A stretch of 64,000 nucleotides of DNA from JADGRF01 sp035274465 (GTDB taxonomy: Bacteria > Myxococcota_A > Polyangia > Polyangiales > JAFGIB01). The stretch is from the NCBI GenBank assembly GCA_035274465.1, contig DATEOF010000358.1:31948-95947 (forward strand), given 5' to 3'. Both the position numbers and the translations under genes were made by a program. Positions 58,619 to 64,000 of this stretch are shown here, piece by piece (position 1 is the first letter of the stretch; each line of letters starts with the position of its first letter). The notes below the pieces were generated by a model. It was not told the DNA's origin. It saw only the letters and a list, made by a program, of their open reading frames with translations, and did not search any database.

Positions 58619-60166
58619 TCAGAACGCGGCGCACTCGGCCGTGTTGCCGGAGCGCAGGCGCGCGAACTTCAGAACCTGCGCGTTCGCTGCATCCGCCCAG
58701 GCCCACACGATGTCGCCGTTCTTGTGTGCACGGAAGGGATCGTCGCGCTGGCCCCACTTGGCCTTCGATGTGACATCCGACGGTTGTTCGAGGAACTTTC
58801 CCGTCGGATCTACTCGCGCCATCTTGTAGGCGCTGCCTTCCAGCCAGCCCACGATGTATTGCTCGGCGCTGTCGCCCATGGGCGCGAAGCGGACGATCGC
58901 CGAGTCGGCCTCTTGGATCATCGGCGTGGTCGTCAGCCAGACTACGCCGCCCATCGGCATCTTGTTGGCGCCGATCGAGATGAAGCCGATGTCCTGGTTC
59001 ATCGTCATCGTGCTGTAGCTCTTTTGACCCAGCACAGTCGGCTGTTGGTGCGCGTTGAAGACGACCTTCCAGCCGGCAGGTGCCGCAGCCGCGCCGCCGA
59101 GCTCGCCTGCGACCGTGCCGTTGCAGCCGCCAGCGACGTCCATGATCTTGTAGCGGTTCTCGGTGTACACGCCGCCCTTCGCCGTGGTGGCGAAGTCCGA
59201 GCCGCTGGTGCCCGGATAACAGTCGGTGACACAACTGGCGAGGAACGTGCTGCTGGTCGGGTTGAAGGTCAGCAGGTTGCTCATGCTGTGCGAGCAGCCC
59301 CAGGGCCAGGTCGTCATTTCGGCGCCGGTCTCTGCGGCGACGTACTTCAACGTGTCACCTTCGTGACCCGACATCGAGTGCACGTGATAGTACGCGCCGT
59401 ACTTGCCCGCACCGAACTCGAGCCGGCTCTCACCGATGCCGAAGTCGGTCGGGGAGTTGTCGATCATGTCGTTCTTCTTGTTGACCAACTCGGTCGCGAA
59501 CAACTCCTTGCCCATCAAGTCGTACCGCTTGACCCAGATCTGATCGCTCGCGCCGTTCCACAACAGCGCGCCGAAGTGCCCATCGGGTTCGGCCGCGAGC
59601 CCGCGCAGCTCGAGCGACGCACCCAGATCGATCGTGGCGACCAGCTTGTCGTTCGCGTCGAGCCGCACCACGCGCGCGTTCGGCGCCATCGACGTGCCGG
59701 TGGTGAAGCCGATCAACGTGCCGCAGTTCGCCAGCGGCACGCTGAAGATCGGCGAGATCTTCAACATCTGCAGCGTCCACACGCGCCAGTTGCGCACACC
59801 CGGCTTGATACCCGCAGGCAGCGCGACTTCGCTCGTGCCGATGCGTTCCGCGAGCGTGCCACTGGGCAATCCCACCGTGCCGCCTCCCGTACCTGCCGGA
59901 CCCGCGGACATTCCCGCCATTCCGGAGCCAGCGGTCACCCCGGCCGCGCCGGTCCCCGCTGCGATCGTCCCGGCGCCACCGCGGCCCGCGGGACTGACGC
60001 TGCCAGCGGCAGAACCACCCGTCCCTGCAGGCAAATTGGCCATGCCCGCAGCACCGCGCGCGACTTCGCGGCCACCGGCGCCACCCCGGACCGGGTCATC
60101 ATCATTTCCACCGCACGCGACCAACGCCAACGCGAGCAACCACGTCGCGCCCGTATTTCGAATCAT
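58619..60166 (-). CDS. Secreted lipoprotein with Gly/Ala-rich linker and beta-propeller-like body
   Basis: A 515-aa lipoprotein. ATG 60166 lies behind an AAGAGG site; the leader ends TWLLALALVACGG, a clear lipobox. Residues ~25-115 are Gly/Ala/Ser repeats (GTGGSAAGS; TIAAGTGAAGVTAG), the linker style of Polyangia lipoproteins. The rest has strand-rich repeats with LVATIDLGASLELRGLAAEP, FGALLWNGASDQIWVKRYDL and YIVGWLEGSAYKMARVD, suggestive of a beta-propeller. Six or so Cys may form disulfides. Function unknown. It is convergent with the kinase gene. Confidence 0.75.
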   Translation of the reverse strand: MIRNTGATWLLALALVACGGNDDDPVRGGAGGREVARGAAGMANLPAGTGGSAAGSVSPAGRGGAGTIAAGTGAAGVTAGSGMAGMSAGPAGTGGGTVGLPSGTLAERIGTSEVALPAGIKPGVRNWRVWTLQMLKISPIFSVPLANCGTLIGFTTGTSMAPNARVVRLDANDKLVATIDLGASLELRGLAAEPDGHFGALLWNGASDQIWVKRYDLMGKELFATELVNKKNDMIDNSPTDFGIGESRLEFGAGKYGAYYHVHSMSGHEGDTLKYVAAETGAEMTTWPWGCSHSMSNLLTFNPTSSTFLASCVTDCYPGTSGSDFATTAKGGVYTENRYKIMDVAGGCNGTVAGELGGAAAAPAGWKVVFNAHQQPTVLGQKSYSTMTMNQDIGFISIGANKMPMGGVVWLTTTPMIQEADSAIVRFAPMGDSAEQYIVGWLEGSAYKMARVDPTGKFLEQPSDVTSKAKWGQRDDPFRAHKNGDIVWAWADAANAQVLKFARLRSGNTAECAAF

Positions 60167-60371
60167 CTCAACCTCTTTAACTAAAGTTGCGCGGGCCGGC
60201 AAAGCAGCTCAGCGAAAACGAGACGCCCGCACCTGCGCTGCACAGGACGCCGATCGGCGTACAGACGCGTACCAATCGCCCCGCCGCTGCCAGCTGCAGG
60301 GCTAGAATCGCCCCTGTCACGCCTGTAGGCTTGTCAGTCTAAACGCGAGTTGCCGTACGCGTTGGCACGGC

Positions 60372-62084
60372 ATGGACGAAGGAACGCTCGAGTTACTTCG
60401 CTGTTTGCAATCGGGACCCTACGACGAGTCCAGTTGGAAGCAGATCCGCGACCTGCTGCGCACGCAGCGCAGGGTCCTGCGCGCTCAACAGGATTCCAGT
60501 ACGGCGGCTGACCTGGTCCAGCTACTGGAGAGCTGGTCGGAGGCCGCCGAAGATCCCCGCATCGCCTCCGAGGCGCTGCGCGAGGCAGCAGACATCGCGG
60601 ACCGCGAGCTGACGAATCCAGAACTGGCAGCCGATTTTCGCAAGCGCGCAGTCAGCGTGAGCCACACCGAGGAGAAGCCACGCGTGGGAACCAACCCTCA
60701 TGCCTCGCTAGCACAGCGCCGGATCGCGTCGGGCGATCTGGACGGAGCGATCGACGCCTACGAGCGCGCGCTGAACGTCGAGGCCGATACGGAGATCGTG
60801 GGTAGTTTGGCCGAACTGTATGCGCGGCGCGGCAACGAAGGCGACGCGCAGCAAGCCGCCGATCTCTACTTCACGCTGGGCGATGTGCTCGGCAATCCCG
60901 CGGGCATTGCGCAGCTGCAGCTGGCCCTGGCGCAAGTGCCGGACCACCCGCAGGCGCTCGCTCTGCTGGCCGAGTTCACCGGACAGAACGCGCCGCAGCA
61001 GGAACCCCAGAAGCCTCGGAGCTCGCGCCAGCGCACGATCGCAGGCGCTGCGGCCGCGCCGGTCCCTCCCGCGCTCGCCCCCGAGAACACGAATGCGGTG
61101 AAGGGTCCGCCGACGCTGCGCAAGGTGGGCGGCGGGCTTCGGCCCAAGCTGCGCCCCGGCACGAAGGCGCCGGTGATCTCGATCATGAACAAGTCGCCGC
61201 AGGGAGCTCCGGTGGCCCACGGCGCCGCCGCGATCGGCTTCACAGATGCGCCGCTCCCCGAGGCGGAGCCGTCGATCGAGCCGAGCCTTGCACCCGAGCC
61301 GATTCCCGCCACGACCAGCCGAGGACCCGCCGCGATCAGCTCGCTGAGCCCGGTCGTGGTCGACGAAGAGCGTGCGCTCGAGCGTTCACGCGAACGGCTG
61401 GTGCAGATGCGCGCGCGCAAGCGCAAGATCGCGCTGGGCACGGTCGCGGGCGGCGCGACGTTGGCGCTGGCTGCGGTCTTGATCCTGCCGCGCGCCATGC
61501 AAGATGCGCAGCAGCCCGAGAAGCATGCGCTGAGCCAGACGACCGATACCTCCGCGGCCACGACCACCACCACGACGCAGGCCGCGACCCAGCCGCCGCC
61601 ACCAGCTGCAGCGCAACCGCAACCGCAGCCGGCAGCCGAACCGCCCAAGGCACCGGAGCCGGAGCCCGCCGCGGCCGAAGCGAAGGCCGAGCCGGCACCC
61701 GCCGCGACACCGAGCACACCCGAACCCAAGCCGGCACACCCCGCGCCGAGCATCGCGCTCGAGCCGAAGCAATTCGAGCTGCGCGGCGGCAAGTGGAGCG
61801 ACGCGCAGCTGAACGCGGCGATCGACAAGCTCAAGCCCAAGCTCGATCAGTGCTACGCGACAGCGCTCGAGAAGCGCCCGCGTCTCAAGGGCAAGCTGGG
61901 CGTCGCCTTCACCGTCAAGCTGAACGGCAAGGCGGCCGGCGTGAAGAAACAAGGCGGGACGCTGAAGGACGCCGACCTCGTGCGCTGCACGCTGGATGCC
62001 GTCGGCGAGACGCGTTACCCGAAGCCGCGCAAGCAAGCCATGTCAGTCAAGCTGCCGCTCGAGTTCCGCAAGACCGCCAGCTGA
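60372..62084 (+). CDS. TPR protein with single TM and AgmX/PglI-type C-terminal domain
   Basis: A 570-aa protein. The N-terminus has TPR-like helices (RRIASGDLDGAIDAYERALN; AADLYFTLGDVLGNPAGIAQ). A TM helix lies at about residues 355-373 (LGTVAGGATLALAAVLILP), followed by a Pro/Ala/Glu-rich periplasmic spacer. The last ~100 residues (LNAAIDKLKPKLDQCYATAL; VAFTVKLNGKAAGVKKQGGT; KDADLVRCTLDA) form the AgmX/PglI domain known from gliding and glycosylation proteins of myxobacteria, TonB-C-like in fold. It would link cytoplasmic TPR partners to the periplasm. The target is unknown. Confidence 0.82.
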   Translation: MDEGTLELLRCLQSGPYDESSWKQIRDLLRTQRRVLRAQQDSSTAADLVQLLESWSEAAEDPRIASEALREAADIADRELTNPELAADFRKRAVSVSHTEEKPRVGTNPHASLAQRRIASGDLDGAIDAYERALNVEADTEIVGSLAELYARRGNEGDAQQAADLYFTLGDVLGNPAGIAQLQLALAQVPDHPQALALLAEFTGQNAPQQEPQKPRSSRQRTIAGAAAAPVPPALAPENTNAVKGPPTLRKVGGGLRPKLRPGTKAPVISIMNKSPQGAPVAHGAAAIGFTDAPLPEAEPSIEPSLAPEPIPATTSRGPAAISSLSPVVVDEERALERSRERLVQMRARKRKIALGTVAGGATLALAAVLILPRAMQDAQQPEKHALSQTTDTSAATTTTTTQAATQPPPPAAAQPQPQPAAEPPKAPEPEPAAAEAKAEPAPAATPSTPEPKPAHPAPSIALEPKQFELRGGKWSDAQLNAAIDKLKPKLDQCYATALEKRPRLKGKLGVAFTVKLNGKAAGVKKQGGTLKDADLVRCTLDAVGETRYPKPRKQAMSVKLPLEFRKTAS

Positions 62085-62198
62085 TCGCACGGTCCTCTGC
62101 AAACTCGGACATTGGCGCAAGCAGAACGCTCCGCGACGCATCGGGAGCGAGCAGGTCTTGGTGCGCGATGTGGTGAACGTCGATGAAATGACAACCTG

Positions 62199-62214
62199 AA
62201 GTGAGCGCTCACTT
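62199..62214. promoter_or_regulatory. Perfect 16-bp palindrome, TetR-type operator
   Basis: AAGTGAGCGCTCACTT, perfect over 16 bp, 158 bp before the hydrolase ATG. The form (AGTGAGCG-CGCTCACT core) is one that many TetR repressors bind; no regulator gene for it is in the window. The rest of the 288-bp gap holds no gene. Confidence 0.65.
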
Positions 62215-62372
62215 AACTGCGCAGACCGCTACGCAAATCCTTCTAACTCTGTGCAGTTCCTTTGCGGAACTAACAGCTACACGAATCTCAGTCGGTAAGA
62301 TTCGCGAAATGATTCCTACACGCGCTCGTGGGTACTTGGGCAGACGACCTGACCCTGGGGACTCCGCCAGCC

Positions 62373-64000
62373 ATGAAGATGAACGGGAATCAAGGTGCTG
62401 ACACTACTGGCAGCATCAGCGCGAAAGCTGGCGGAGGCGGATCATCCGCCCGAGTCTCTCGACCGGGCGTGTACCGCGGCTACAGCGAAGCCAAGTACAA
62501 GTTCGGTTATCACCTGAGCTCGCAGTACGTCGCCGTGCGCGACGGGACCAAGCTCGCCGTGGATCTTTATCGGCCGAAGGACGCCGATGGCCGCGTGGTC
62601 GAGACTCCGTTGCCTGTGCTGTGGATGCACACGCCCTACAACCGGCGCTATTTCGGCTACACGAACACGCCGCGCGGACTGACCGGCGAGACGTATCCCG
62701 GCGCGGCCGTGCGCTTGATCGAATACGGCTACATCGTCGCGGTCGCGGACTTCCGCGGGCTCTACGCCTCGCACGGCAAGAACGTCGCCTACAACCGCGG
62801 CGAGTGGGCCCCGGCAGCGCGCCTCGACGCGTACGACATCACCGAGTGGCTGGCGGCGCAGCCGTGGAGCACGGGCAAGATCGGCATGTGGGGCTGCTCG
62901 GCCACGGGCGGCAGTCAGCTGCAAGCCGCCACGACCAAGCCACCACACCTGAAGGCCATCTTCCCGATGAGCTGTGAGTTCGACGCCTACGCGTTCGCGG
63001 TGGCAGGCGGCATGGCACCCCCCGAGGGCGTTCCCACCAGCGTGCCACCGCCCGGCGACACGCCCGCCAAGCAGCGCGACAACAACGCCGAGCCAGTCGA
63101 CAGCGACACCGATCGCACGCAGCTGACGGCGGCACAGGCCGAGCACGCCACGAACCTCGAGAACGCGGGCTACGTACCGCTGCGCGATAGCAGCTCCGAG
63201 AACGTGCCCGGCAAGTGGTGGGTGGACAGCAGTCCGTCGAGCTACCTGGACGAGATCAGCGAGTCGAACGTCGCCGTGTACCTGGCCGCCAACTGGGACG
63301 AAGGCACGACCAAGCACGGCGCCTTCTTCAGCTACAACAACCTGAAGAACCCGCGCAAGATGATCATCGGCCCAGGCACGCACTGCGCGTGGGTCTGGGT
63401 GCAGAAAGCGATCGGCTTCGACATCGCCGTCGAAGAGCTGCGCTTCTTCGACTACTGGCTCAAGGACATCGACAACGGCGTGATGGACGAGCCGGCCGTG
63501 CACTACTACACGTACAACGCGCCGCAGGGCACCGAGTGGCGCTCGTCGCCGAACTGGCCGCTGATCGACGAGCGGCGCACGCCCTTCTACCTCGGCAACG
63601 CCAGGACGTTGAGCGTCAGCGCGCCGACGGGCGACGCGACGCGAGACGAGATCGCGGTCGACTACGAAGTCACGCCCGAGAACATCACGGACAAGGGCCT
63701 GGTCTACGAGTCGCAGCCGCTGTCGCTGGATCTGCAGGTCACGGGGCATCCTCAGATCATCCTGCACGTCTCGAGCACGGCGACCGACGGCGACTTCATC
63801 GCCACGCTGCAGGACGTCGCGCCGGACGGCAGTGCCAAGTCGTACAACATCACCGGTCGGCTGCGCGGCTCGCATCGCAAGCTGGGCGACGCGCCCTACG
63901 ACTACCTGGGCCTGCCCTGGCACAGCAGCCGGAAGGCCGATCTGAGTCCGATGGTCCCCGGCGAGCCGACCGAGCTCTGCTTCGATCTGCTGCCGCTGTC
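62373..64000 (+). CDS. CocE/NonD-family (X-Pro dipeptidyl-peptidase-like) hydrolase, partial
   Basis: About 542 codons are present; the C-terminus lies beyond the right edge. From ATG 62373 comes a short Gly/Ser leader and then the alpha/beta-hydrolase core: GTKLAVDLYRPKDADGRVVE, PLPVLWMHTPYNRRYFGY, VVAVADFRG-type strand (IVAVADFRGLYASHGK), and the nucleophile elbow WGCSATGGSQ. A His is in IIGPGTHCAWVWV. The jelly-roll domain begins with PLSLDLQVTGHPQIILHVSS then TATDGDFIATLQDV. The family includes cocaine esterase, glutaryl-7-ACA acylase and X-Pro peptidases, so the substrate is an acyl ester or amide. No export signal is clear. Confidence 0.85.
   Translation, partial: MKMNGNQGADTTGSISAKAGGGGSSARVSRPGVYRGYSEAKYKFGYHLSSQYVAVRDGTKLAVDLYRPKDADGRVVETPLPVLWMHTPYNRRYFGYTNTPRGLTGETYPGAAVRLIEYGYIVAVADFRGLYASHGKNVAYNRGEWAPAARLDAYDITEWLAAQPWSTGKIGMWGCSATGGSQLQAATTKPPHLKAIFPMSCEFDAYAFAVAGGMAPPEGVPTSVPPPGDTPAKQRDNNAEPVDSDTDRTQLTAAQAEHATNLENAGYVPLRDSSSENVPGKWWVDSSPSSYLDEISESNVAVYLAANWDEGTTKHGAFFSYNNLKNPRKMIIGPGTHCAWVWVQKAIGFDIAVEELRFFDYWLKDIDNGVMDEPAVHYYTYNAPQGTEWRSSPNWPLIDERRTPFYLGNARTLSVSAPTGDATRDEIAVDYEVTPENITDKGLVYESQPLSLDLQVTGHPQIILHVSSTATDGDFIATLQDVAPDGSAKSYNITGRLRGSHRKLGDAPYDYLGLPWHSSRKADLSPMVPGEPTELCFDLLPL

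Overview
This 64 kb window is high-GC chromosomal DNA that looks like a myxobacterium or a related member of the Myxococcota. The supporting signs are a membrane-anchored Ser/Thr kinase, many secreted lipoproteins with long Pro/Ala/Gly-rich linkers, a cytochrome c/copper type II monooxygenase lipoprotein, VWA lipoproteins, an AgmX/PglI-type C-terminal domain, and many one-component TetR regulators. The cell envelope is Gram-negative (RND pump, FadL-type channel, TonB-dependent receptor). This assignment is inference from gene content; no rRNA or marker gene is present. I saw no tRNA, rRNA, CRISPR array, intact insertion sequence or prophage.

Layout. 1-1.5 kb: an MDR oxidoreductase (cut by the left edge) divergent from a TetR gene, with two near-identical operators between them. 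1.5-11.3 kb: two hemerythrin-like paralogues, a decayed lipoprotein gene, a MoxR ATPase/VWA/hydrolase operon, a tail-to-tail collision of an acetyltransferase and a small membrane gene, a secreted phosphodiesterase, a trypsin-like lipoprotein and a stranded piece of an ion antiporter. 11.6-16.3 kb: cytochrome c/copper monooxygenase, a double-VWA lipoprotein and a DUF2071 protein. 16.3-21.3 kb: a TetR-controlled RND efflux pump. 21.3-32.2 kb: methyltransferases, acyl-CoA dehydrogenase, FadL-type porin, an ECF42-like sigma factor with its DGPF/YCII partner, a GT87-like enzyme, a PGN_0703-type nuclease-like protein, and COQ4 with a TetR gene.

32.3-40.4 kb is the most interesting region. A leftward eight-gene run encodes an SsuACB-like ABC importer, a two-subunit Rieske oxygenase, a DUF2325 protein, a STAS-like protein and a DUF1444 protein. 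A TonB-dependent receptor is divergent from it. The large oxygenase subunit has the rare Rieske spacing C-x-H-x26-C-x2-H, which I remember as the hallmark of methanesulfonate monooxygenase (MsmA). This suggests an uptake and oxidation system for methanesulfonate or a similar small organosulfonate, but no ferredoxin or reductase partner is nearby.

40.3-50.4 kb: a diiron ferritin-fold protein with a TetR gene and a clear operator, an FAD oxidoreductase, a saccharopine-dehydrogenase-like/trans-acting enoyl reductase, a lipase-maturation-factor-like membrane protein, an SDR and a large membrane protein; together they suggest lipid modification. 50.4-64 kb: a VOC protein with a histone-H1-like tail, an M15 peptidase-DUF4846 fusion, a VOC/ArsR/SRPBCC operon with its operator, a HerA-like ATPase, a diiron protein, the kinase, two lipid- or membrane-anchored proteins, and a CocE/NonD-type hydrolase cut by the right edge.
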